Part shown: positions 20,597 to 32,000 of the stretch, piece by piece
Numbering within the stretch: position 1 is the first letter of the stretch
Layout of the letters: the number at the start of each line of letters is the position of its first letter
Assembly: GCA_013407085.1 (NCBI GenBank)
Contig: JACCGJ010001907.1
Coordinates: 1-64,000, forward strand
Origin: Atriophallophorus winterbourni
Lineage: Eukaryota > Platyhelminthes > Trematoda > Plagiorchiida > Microphallidae
Length of the DNA stretch: 64,000 bases
Direction: 5' to 3'
Program-made: the position numbers and the translations under genes
Notes under the pieces: generated by a model
The model's input: the letters and a program-made list of their open reading frames with translations, nothing else
What the model was told of the DNA's origin: nothing
Database searches by the model: none

Positions 20597-21390
20597 ATCG
20601 CTCCATCTTTATGATTAAAAAAACAAAAATATTCGAAAAACATTTTGAAACACAAAAAGAGTTTTTTTCATTTTTTCGCATTTGTGGAAATAAACTGCTG
20701 TCCATCGTCTTTTCATTCGATTGGACATGCAACATGCATAACTCTCTCACCTTTTGGTGATGAGACATCTCCCATCTTCCATTCACAGTTACACACGCCT
20801 GTGTTACTTTCGAATCAATCCTGGTAGTGGTAGGTGTTTTCAAGCACAACTCCGAAAGAATCTGGTCACTCGTTTCGACTTGATCGACTATCTCCCTGTG
20901 ATACTGATACTGATACTGATACTGCAATATATGTCGAACTATCAATAAAATTTAGTAAAATATACAGCATAATAATTTGTACAGTGTTATGTTTTCAAGT
21001 TCAAGTTCGAGTTCAAGTTATAAAAGGTTGAAGGTGGCTAAAAGCAAATCACACACCTAGATTTCCTTCGACGGCATGCGGTTGAGCACCCGGCACTTCG
21101 ATACAGTTAGTATACATTTAGTACGTTTCACATGTTCTTGTTTCTTGATATCTGGAAATTAAGGTAAGGGTTCTCTTCACCAGCACTGTAAGAGGTCATC
21201 TATTCAGGAAACAATGCAATAATTTGCGTGAACAGTGTAAGATTTATGAAATCACTAGCCTAGTCGAGGCAGAGTGAAGCACAGTCATAAACTGCATGTG
21301 GGCTAAGGTGCTGTCTGTTTGCCCAGACCTATATAGATATTAGATAAAAGATGTAACAATACGTTATTTGTTGTTTTTAAGTTTTTTTAT

Positions 21391-23015
21391 CCAACACTTT
21401 CAAACACGGTTGCCCTAAGTGGAATAAGTGTCACTGAGAAACGCGTCCTTCAAAGTTTATTTAATTTAGAAACCGAAAAGTCTCCTGGGGCCGACGGAAT
21501 TACCCCGAAAATATTGAAGTAATTTGCAAGTTTGCTATACAAATCACTCACTTACTTGTTCGAGCAAACACTGGTAAGCGGAGTGATTCATGCATATTGG
21601 AAACTAGGAATAATTTCTGCAATTTACAAAGGTGGAAATCGCTCCGATGTTTCCAATTACCGACCCTTTACTCTGTTACCAGTGATTTCAAAATTACTTG
21701 AGAGAATCATTGTTGACGATCTAATGGAACATTTCGAGAATAATCAGTTGCTTTTGAGGAACCAGCATGGATTCAGACGAAATTATTCCTGTTTGTCTAA
21801 TTTACTGGTAACGCTAGATGTTTGGACAAAATCGGTAGATAAAGGACAAGCAATACACACGTGCTACTTAGATATATCAGAAGCATTCGATCGTGTTGAC
21901 TATTCCCTACTAATGCAGAAGCTTGAAACGCTTGGTATCACTGGAAAGTTTCTGAAATGGCTAAATGACTACCTTACAAATCGCACTAACCAGGTACGTG
22001 TTGATGGTGCATTATCTAAACCAATCGCAAAAATTGCGGAGTTCCCCTAGGTTCAGTCCTTGGTCCCATCCTCTTTCTGGTTTATGTCAATGAAATACCG
22101 GAAATTGTTCAATGAAACTTTGCGTTTTTTGCGGACGACATAAAGATTTGGCGCAGCATTCGTAGTCCAGAAGACTGTCTACTATTACAAAAGGATCTTG
22201 ATACGCTTCACAGTAGTTGAAGAACAAAGTGCCGTTTAACTTCAACAAATGCAGGATCATGGATGTGGGGAATCGAGTAGAGTTCACATATAACATGGGT
22301 TCGCATGTCCTTGAAAATTGCAGTGAAGTTTAAAAACATCACTTCGAACTAACAGTGCCTTTAAAAAAGCAACACGTGTTCTAAATCTACTCAAACGTGT
22401 ATTTGGGAAATTTTTCGCCCAAGATATTCCCAATGATCATGAATACATACTTTAGACCAGTCATGGAATACGGTGTGCAGTCATGGTCTCCGTGGCTCAA
22501 GAGGGATGTGGAACTTATGCAGCGAATCTACAACAAAACTAGTTCTCAGCATCCGAAACAAACCATATAAAGAAAGGATAGCTTAACTGAATGTGTTTTC
22601 AATTTTCCGTATCGACGAATCAGAGGAGACCTTATCTTACTTTACAAAACATTCCATACCCCGGACCATCCCTTACAGGATTTGTTCACGCGAATGAATA
22701 CGAGGAATTATTGGACCCATGAATATGTGCTGGTCGTACCCCATTCCCGCCTGAACTATGGAAGGTATTTTTACTCTGTCCGTGTCTGTTTTACTTGGAA
22801 CAGCTTACCTTCAACCGTTGCTCACGCCACAAGCTTGCATGACATAAAACGAAATTAGACGAATTTTATTGCATTATTCGTTTCCAGAACACTTATATAC
22901 TGTTTAATCTATGTTCTTATATTGTTTATAGACTAAAATTTCGATTTTTACCATCCTATGGTTGTTGTTGAGCTTGTTGCTTTTTAGACCATTGAAAACC
23001 TTGAATTACCTTGAA
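21391..23015 (+). pseudogene. LINE C family: decayed reverse transcriptase copy
   Basis: 21391 onward reads KSPGADGITPKILK-stop, then a 172-codon frame (21532-22050) with NYRPFTLLPVISKLLERI, NQHGFRRNYSCLSNLL and CYLDISEAFDRVDYS. After a shift it gives LGSVLGPILFLVYVNEI and FFADDIKIW (about 22125), and near 22740-22860 HSRLNYGRYFYSVRVCFTWN with LPSTV. The 3' end (ctttttagaccattgaaa ... ttgaatt, 22983-23012) matches the end of the LINE at 51450-55080, so they are one family. Interrupted on its 5' side by composite unit copy 2. Confidence 0.8.
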
Positions 23016-23277
23016 AAGTAAAATGCGAGCCAACAAATGGCTGGGAAAAATTAAAACAAAAATAAGAAGGGCGTAAAAAAGATGAAGTTAATTTTGGTAA
23101 AATATTCAAAAACATCAGGAAATGAATGTGTACAATTTGTCGGGAGCACAAAATTAAGAGTCCAGACAGGGCAAATAATTTCGGAACTTAAATGTGAATA
23201 TCACATTTACAGGGATCATTGCCTAAAGTAAAGGACAAATCTAAAACGCTGGACATTCTCGTAGGCTTCTTCACCGA

Positions 23278-23724
23278 TTAGGTGACAACTAAAAGATTAA
23301 TCGTTTTGGATAAGGATGAGAATTTAGTTGAAGAAAATGGGTACTTCCAGTAGGTGTATGCCATGCTGAAATCTCCAGCAATAATTTCATTACTGAAGGG
23401 GTCAATGGATGCCTTAGGAAAGACATTTATAAGCTTATCAATTGTAAGTGTGGATGGAGACGGCAGGTTGTAAATACTTTCTATGAGAGGATCAAGAGAA
23501 AGTGAGGATATCCAAATTGAGTATTCTAGATCATCTAATATATGGGAACTATGTATTTCAGCCGGAAAATACTTATTACCATAAATGAGAACACCTCCAT
23601 CATCAGTCTGGTTGCGCTCCCTACGAAACATAATATAGTTGGCTGGTTCAAATAAAACGTTGGGAACGTCATTAGTTGTCCACGTTTCTGTAATAGGAAC
23701 TATTTCGTGTGGGTTTGAAAGCAA
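23278..23724 (-). pseudogene. LINE endonuclease fragment
   Basis: A 148-codon minus-strand frame with VPITETWTTNDVPN (catalytic Glu region), RRERNQTDDGGVLIYGNKYF and EIIAGDFSMAYTYWK (GDFN-type block). EEP endonuclease of a LINE; RT not present nearby. Confidence 0.65.
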
Positions 23725-24804
23725 GAAATGTTGATGGGCAGGGAGCTCAGAAATAATTGACCGAGCATTAAATACGAAAATGTTAAGTTTTAGGATATTT
23801 CACATTTGTAGCAAAAAACGATTTGCACGAGTTACTTAAACTTGATGGTGCTTATATAGGTAAAGGTTTTGGTAAAGTAAGGGAAATTTTTCTATTGGGC
23901 CATGCCTGTTTTAAAATGGGTTAAATTTGCTCAATTTCTGAGGTCAGCGACTCTATTTATCTACCCGTGTGTTGAAATAAGCCAGAGTCTAACTCACAAC
24001 TATGGTCGCACGAGAGATTTCGTTACCAATTTCTTTTTCTTTTTCTTTCTCTCTTTATCGGTGGCACTAGAAGAATCTTGAATTCTCCAAATTTTCTCTG
24101 CACTCCACTTGATCGACATATTTGGTTAATAAACTTGCGTTTGTGCGACATAACGTCTGTTTTAATATCCTAAGATGGTGTATCAGAAAATGATGACTTG
24201 AGCTGCATTTCGTAAATGAAAAATATATATGACCGCAAAATCAGAATAAATTGGAGTATATAGTACGAACAAAAATTTCCAAAAAATTTTGTCGGGACTC
24301 ATCAATCCAACGAAATTTCACCACTCACTGCGTACGCTTTCTGGTTATTGCATCCAACAAACCGGAACACACTTCTCAGCGTAACACAGCATACAGATCC
24401 AAAACAATCAGACGATAGGCTTGTCCCAAAACAGAACACGTGAGTGGCGTGAATAATATATTCAAATTGTGTACATATTTACATGTATCATTATAACAAA
24501 ACAAATTACAAAATATGTAGTATTAATATAATAAAATATACAATGATGAAAACACCACAAATGCGGCACTCGTGAATTCACGTCGTAACACGATGTGTGT
24601 CGAACAATACTATCTCGATTCACGAATATAATCGTGAAATTGCATTTATAAATTGAAACAATTACATTTTTAATTCCAGTATGAACATTTAGCAAATTAG
24701 ACCAAGAATAGTTACTACGAGTGCTGTGTAACTTTATCAGGAGCAGAATATTAGTGTAGAGTAAAAGGTGGATATACAGCCAATGGATCTAGATTGTTTT
24801 AGAT
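23725..24804. other. No recognised gene before the gap
   Basis: AT-rich sequence. No ORF with a recognisable family, no SINE. It could hold upstream intron or promoter of the CCAR-like gene, but nothing visible shows it. Confidence 0.4.
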
Positions 24805-25804
24805 NNNNNNNNNNNNNNNNNNNNNNNNNNNNNNNNNNNNNNNNNNNNNNNNNNNNNNNNNNNNNNNNNNNNNNNNNNNNNNNNNNNNNNNNNNNNNNNN
24901 NNNNNNNNNNNNNNNNNNNNNNNNNNNNNNNNNNNNNNNNNNNNNNNNNNNNNNNNNNNNNNNNNNNNNNNNNNNNNNNNNNNNNNNNNNNNNNNNNNNN
25001 NNNNNNNNNNNNNNNNNNNNNNNNNNNNNNNNNNNNNNNNNNNNNNNNNNNNNNNNNNNNNNNNNNNNNNNNNNNNNNNNNNNNNNNNNNNNNNNNNNNN
25101 NNNNNNNNNNNNNNNNNNNNNNNNNNNNNNNNNNNNNNNNNNNNNNNNNNNNNNNNNNNNNNNNNNNNNNNNNNNNNNNNNNNNNNNNNNNNNNNNNNNN
25201 NNNNNNNNNNNNNNNNNNNNNNNNNNNNNNNNNNNNNNNNNNNNNNNNNNNNNNNNNNNNNNNNNNNNNNNNNNNNNNNNNNNNNNNNNNNNNNNNNNNN
25301 NNNNNNNNNNNNNNNNNNNNNNNNNNNNNNNNNNNNNNNNNNNNNNNNNNNNNNNNNNNNNNNNNNNNNNNNNNNNNNNNNNNNNNNNNNNNNNNNNNNN
25401 NNNNNNNNNNNNNNNNNNNNNNNNNNNNNNNNNNNNNNNNNNNNNNNNNNNNNNNNNNNNNNNNNNNNNNNNNNNNNNNNNNNNNNNNNNNNNNNNNNNN
25501 NNNNNNNNNNNNNNNNNNNNNNNNNNNNNNNNNNNNNNNNNNNNNNNNNNNNNNNNNNNNNNNNNNNNNNNNNNNNNNNNNNNNNNNNNNNNNNNNNNNN
25601 NNNNNNNNNNNNNNNNNNNNNNNNNNNNNNNNNNNNNNNNNNNNNNNNNNNNNNNNNNNNNNNNNNNNNNNNNNNNNNNNNNNNNNNNNNNNNNNNNNNN
25701 NNNNNNNNNNNNNNNNNNNNNNNNNNNNNNNNNNNNNNNNNNNNNNNNNNNNNNNNNNNNNNNNNNNNNNNNNNNNNNNNNNNNNNNNNNNNNNNNNNNN
25801 NNNN
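24805..25804. other. Assembly gap (1000 N)
   Basis: Run of exactly 1000 Ns. The size is probably arbitrary. It removes the 5' part of the host gene. Confidence 0.99.
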
Positions 25805-26006
25805 TTCACCGATGAGACGCGGTCGAGTTTTCGATGTATTGCCTCCCAAGGCATTGCTAAACGTTAAAGAAATGATAGTTCCAGTTATTCATTATCAGTT
25901 CCCTTGTTTGCTGCCACCGGTCGATTTGTATCGTCTTGTTTGCCATTGGCAAGACTCGTTCCCTTTGCTCAAGCCTTTGCAACCAGATCGCTCAACATTA
26001 TTCCAG
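25805..26006 (+). CDS. CCAR-like exon 1 of those visible
   Basis: Starts inside the gap. Reads [15 protein letters not shown]...[19 protein letters not shown]...RSTLFQ, the conserved segment ahead of the DBC1 domain. Donor CAG|gtaatg, phase 0. Confidence 0.85.
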
Positions 26007-29000
26007 GTAATGTTACTTGACCGCGTATTGTCTGTTAACAAATTAAATGTTTGCTCATTGTTATCCTACTTTTAACAGGTAATAAAGTATAATGGCGTGG
26101 AATTATCTGAGAAATCAAAAGAAGACACAGGGTTCTACGTTAATGTTCTTTTGCTTTCCATGCCATCTGTAACGAGCCTATATGATAAAACAATAATACG
26201 AGCCGAAGGTCCGAAGCAAGACAAAACTTCTGTGCCAAAATGCGTAAAAATCCTTTCGGCTTCCAAATCGAAAGGTCTTTTCAAAGCATTTGGTGGACCA
26301 TGGAATCCTGAGCTTGATGGCCCAGAACCGGCACGTGATCCGAAAGTTTTGATCAAAACCGCGATACGAATCTGCAAAAAGCAGCTGGGCTTGGATTTAT
26401 CGTTCTGCACGCAATGGTAAGTTTTTCAATTGTCAGTAATAACGGCGTTATACGGCATTTTCTAATTAGCTTAAAGAGTTAATGGAATATTGGTAATTTG
26501 CACTGGCAATCAGCAAAGGTTTTGATGTTATTAAAATTAACGGTTCTTCCTGGTAGCCTCAACGCTATTGTTGCTGGTCTGTCTTTCAACACCGGATACA
26601 TTCCTTGTGTAATCATTAAAAGCTAAAACTGCATTGCACTGCATTGCTGATGTGGACGAGTAGTTTTATTAGTTATGTTGAACAGTGCTCCGTGATTAAA
26701 TATAACAAGTAGTTTTGTGTTTTGCAATCTGAAAGTGTAATCCGATTTCTGTATGTTCTACTTAATAAAGTAATCGCTTTCAGTTTTTATCCTTCTAAAT
26801 GCTTATCAAATGAAATCGGCGATTGCATTATCACTTTCGTCGCTATTGTACGTCTAGACGCTGGATGTGGCATAATATTGGTTTATTGAGTTTAAGGAAA
26901 ATCTCAACCGCTAATAGTCTTGCTTTTGGTATCACTCTCAACCCAACAAAAATTAAACTATAAGCATAATATTAATCCTATTGTTGCTTAAACGAATAGA
27001 CATATCAACTCCACTGAATGATTTGATCACTACAATTTTAAAGAAAAATATTTCAATGGTTACATGGATGGCCACTCCACATTCGTTCAAGCTGTTCTTT
27101 CACACGGCTACCTTCCTGATCGATGTTCATTTCACCCACGGATAACAGAATTTGGTTGTATTCTAACTTCAGTTGTGCTACATGAATTTTCCCGTCCACC
27201 GAGAAATATCACGAAAAAGCGATGTTTGCTGTCAAAATCGACTTGCCATCTAAAGGTTGTTGGACAATTAATTTCGCCATTGTCAGAGCGTACGGATTTC
27301 TTTCTTTTTACGCATGGGTAATATGTTTAAACATACGTGAGTCAGGACAAACATTACTCCGTGATTCCATTGACATTGTGCTGTGCCTCAGTGACAAGTG
27401 ATAATCTCCCAGTCTTCCGATTCTGCTACCGGTAAAATCAGTCTAACCTGGATATATGTAACGTCATCATCAAATTTTAGAAATCGGAACTTCTAAGCTC
27501 GAGCCAGCAAAGTGTCTGCTCCAACAACTTGGGAAATCGATTAGCAATTTAACACATTTTTGTTCACTGCGTCATTAAATGCCACCATCATACAACGGTA
27601 TAGTATTATAAGTATTGCTGCAATGTAAATAGCGAATAAGACAACGTACCCGGCCAAATCCATATTGACCTTCCTGTACACTGATGCTGTTAGCTTCAAA
27701 ATGGATGATTACCTTGTTTGTCTGCGATTAACCTTTGTCTCCTATCTGTTTCCTGCAACGCTGTTTGCATGGATTTTGTCTCTAAAGCTCAGCCTGACTT
27801 TAATTCTATTAGACTTTCCTGTGCGAGTTGTCTGTCCCCCAAGCAAAGGCGAAATCCAGTTAAGCATTAAGTCAATGAAATATTCCAAGTAGTTGGTCAT
27901 GATGCACTAGCCTTGTTTCTTTTCGAGGATGGTAGCGATATCTGATGATAGGATACGTTTTCTGTCAGATATAGGAAACAGAAACTTACCAGTGTTGTGG
28001 GCGAAACTAGAATCACAATAAATTTTAATAAAAGTGTGTGCTTAATGCTCTAACCGTGGTCTGACCGTCGTTACCCCGATTCTTGGTTTTACATGTCTTC
28101 GGCACCTTGTCTTACACAAAGAATCAGTTTCTTGAACGGTAGGCTGTATTTCGTTCTTATTTAGGGTGTTTCCATCAAAATTCGCTCATCGGCAACCCCT
28201 ATAGTATCGCCACTGACTTGCAATATTAACTGAACATTTTTGATGCACTTCACTCCGATAGTTCTTGGCGCACTACGATGTGAAATAGCTTGTCAGCTAA
28301 TCTTCGCACTGTTAATGGTGTCACGCAAAGATTTCCAATTTCAATTTTTTTTCAATGGACGCTATAATCTAATGTAGGTATGCCGACATCAGGCATTGTA
28401 ATGGGCTGCGACAAGAACCTTTTGATTTAGATTACGCTGATGACGTTCTATTCGTCGATTTCTATTTGGATGCTCAGGCTACTTTGGGCAAAATATGCAG
28501 TATCGTAACATTGTTTGGGATCAACTTTGTGCATTCCGATTGCAGTTCTGTCAGAGGGTAAAAATCTGACAAACTGCGGTAAGCTTCGTTGACGAACTTG
28601 TAACTGTAAGTTGCTTTGCGTATCGTTTGGGTCGTTGCAATAATAATAACGCGTTTCTTAACTTCGATAATGTGTGATGCCAATATGATCCCAGATCTGA
28701 GTTTATTAGACAACAATTCCCATGGGCCTGCTTCACGCACTTGAAAGCTGAACAATAAGGAAAAGCGGTCTTTAATAATCGCTTTGCGCTGCATCTTATA
28801 CATAGGACAAATATCCTTAATGAAATCTGTTATGTATGTGTGAAAGCACAAGCCTGATCCAGGCAGTGACGCACAGTCGCAGATTGCACGTGGGCTAAGA
28901 TACTGTTTGGTTGCCCTGGCCTATACAGATATCTGAAAGGAAATAGGAATGGCAGTGAGACTATAGCGTGTTTCAGCATGCAGCTCATTATTGGTGGCTA

Positions 29001-32000
29001 ATCAAATTAGCACGGTGTTAGACGCACAGCACAGAAGTACTGTAGGATTGCACATCCGTGTACATAAAATCTGTTAGCGACGTAGATATCGAAAGAAAAG
29101 GTAACAAGCATAGACTTCGCTAGTCGGGTCACGTAATGCGAATTTGAACTCATCCTTTTACAAAAGCGCTCTGTTTCTTCTAACTCGAAATGACGCCCTT
29201 GTAAGGGTGGCCAGATTCCAATATCTCAAGCAGATGATGGCCTAGACAGTTAAGCTAACTTCAGTCGGCCCCACCGATCTCGGGTTGCGGTCCAAGAGAT
29301 AAGAATTTGCAGTTGCTTCTCGTTAAATGATTTGGCTGAAAATTGTGTTCAGTAGTAGTCTTGTTGGCGCATTGGCCTGTGGGATTAAACTTGTGTGATG
29401 TCAAGTAGTGTCTATGAAAGCTTGTATGATGCATGACAGTGAAAGCTGCAAGTAAACTGCTACAATGTCATAATAAGGTTTAATTCTTGCTTGATTTCAG
29501 ACATAGACACCTCATCCTACTGTGCATACCTAACGTTTTACCGATTCATTGGCCTTTAGGTCCCATTCTTCCTTGTGTTTTTAGGATGTTATTGTTTTTG
29601 TGGCCCTTAAGCGCTAGCTTCTTCCAGTATAAATGCCTCCACAACCAGACATTACTTGTGCAGTCTTTGACTATCCGGCAATTCGCCTGGATCAGGTTCG
29701 GGATTTCATACATGCAAACATACGGATGTTATCCTCACCATGATTATCATATGTCAGATAAAATCTGTTGCGCATATGCGCATTAAAACGGAAGCTATCT
29801 AGGCAATGTGTTGCTCCCATCCTCGCACTTACACTACTACCGGTTTCTGACTGTTTGGCGTCATTAGGTTCAGTGAATCTTGAAATAGTGGATAAGTTGT
29901 AAACAAAGTTATACTTGAATGCAACTGTTACATAGGGTTCGTACAACGAACCACGGTGTTCAAACTCAAAATCACAAAGTGATTCTTGGTCGATCACTCA
30001 AGGCGCTCATAGATGGCCAAAGTAATGTGTTGCTCACATCCGCCGTACTTACCACTACCGGTTTATGGCTGTTTTCCGTCAACGGTTGAAAGCTATCTGG
30101 GTTTTAGCAAGTGCATATAGGCTATTTGTGGGCCGCAGCCAGTGAAGAATTCGTGAAAGCCAATCAATTATTGTTGTTCGTGATGATCAATCCTGTATAA
30201 ACGCACCGATTGGTTGGAACGACGCTAAAAGTGCTTTAGATCTTTGTGAGCATTTTGCATTTTTGTCCATATGGGCACAAGGATTTTAACGTATTCTGCT
30301 AGTTACGGCTGCTTTATATCATCCCTGTTTTCCTGTAACTGATATCTTTATCTTCAGGCCGGTAATGTCCTTGGCCCCTCTGTTTGTTTTTGGTTTTACT
30401 AATAGAAAGGCGCCACAGCTGAATAGGGTATTGTCGTGTCATTTTAGATGATAGGCCCATTTTACGCCGGGATGTGGAGCCAGAGTTGTAGTTATGCACA
30501 TTTTCCCGAATGTGCAATGGAGAACATGGAGAAGATAAAGGCCTTGAATTAAGGCTCTACCGAACTTGGAACAGGTTTACAGGCTGATAAACAACGAAGG
30601 AGTCTAGTGGGGTACAATAACGTGTGCAAACAAACATACTACAGCGGGGATCGAAACAAGTTTTTCAGAGAACGAAAATGTTCACTACATCTCGTGCACA
30701 GTGTTCACTTTGTTGAATGTTAAGAACCTTTAATCTCATTACTTTAGAATCTGATCGTTAGAACTCGATTCGATTGCCTCATACTCCAATTTCCATAGTT
30801 CTTATTATCGTTCGTTAGATTCCCGAATATTTTCATCCGTGGACCAGTGACGATAAGATCGCAACGCATGCTAATGCTTGACTTTTATTCTCGTCGTTGA
30901 ATGAAATAACTTGTCCGATGTTTCACAATTTCACTCTCTTCCTCTTTACGCATTTGGTCTGTCACGTGTTGGCTTAATATGCACATGAGCTCTCTTTTTC
31001 ATAGGCATCGGTTTCTGGAGTTCCGATATAGTCGCACCGAAGGATCAACTGCTCGACCAACTTCGGTGCTTTTCCCAGGTTCGCACTTGTGGGGTCGCTC
31101 ATTCTCAGTCGCCAATAGTCAAGATTCAATTGCAAAGAAGCCATTCCATCGAATTGTTATTTACTTCATCCCGGATATCTGGTCTTTAATGCCGTCTTCG
31201 GATGCATGGACAAACATCAAAGATGCAATGGAAGTCGCACTCTCCGGAGGAACAAAACAAAACTTTCCCCTTTCAACGGATGAACTGAAGACTTACGTTG
31301 GACAAAAAGAAGAGGATGTTTCAATGCCACTGAAAAAGGATGTATCTAGCGAGAATGTCGGTGGCGTGAGTGCAACACCCGTTGAATCAACACAGGACAA
31401 AAGCGGATCAACCTCAAGCTTGACAGCAGCAAAGGAATCGGTAGTTGACAAGGACACCTCAATTTCTGAAACCAACACTAGTGTGACACAAGGACAAACG
31501 GATGTGAATTCTGCGCTGTCGTCCGGTGCAGTGGATGAGGTGCAAAATCAATACTTTATATACTGTTTTACACAAAGGTTGATCACATCAAGTATTTTTA
31601 AAGAGTCGTTTTTACCACTGACTGCGTCGTGCGCCATATGTGGTACACGCAATGATGTCCCAAACTGCGACGTGCACCATATATGGTACACGCATTATCG
31701 TGACGCTATATGGCGCACGATGACCCCAAAGATAGCAGTTTCTGTTCCACGCAACGTGTACCAATTGAGGCTCACTGTTTTTATGTCAGAATCTTGAAGA
31801 ACTCACTCGTAGCAAAGCGGCGTACAACCTCCCACCTCGCTGTCTTCTCTGGCACTGAAGTTAGACAGGTTTCAACACGTCGCACCACGGGAATACAGGC
31901 TATTTTGGCAGTCGCAGTCAAAGTGTTAAGTAATATCCAATGGCCAAGCTTCATACGTTCCTATTTAAGACTTCCATGAAAAAATTCACCCATCAGGTTT

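Larger units (their letters stand above)
16397..21390 (+). repeat. Duplicated ~5 kb composite LINE unit, copy 2
   Basis: Direct repeat of 202-5180 at an offset of about 16.2 kb. Same order of blocks and same shared lesions. Private changes: TAA at 17297-17299 in LINE A, one G missing at about 18925 (frameshift in the LINE B linker), a 10-bp insertion near 20675, and one extra 6-bp tail repeat near 20910. Confidence 0.9.

Noticed and set aside
24737..26075. Long open frames spanning the gap
   Set aside because: They are open only because N codons carry no stops. Only the part after 25804 is supported.
28474..28851. 125-codon minus-strand ORF
   Set aside because: It is opposite to a readable RTE RT fragment (YADD box at 28430-28460, plus strand) and includes SINE sequence at its start.
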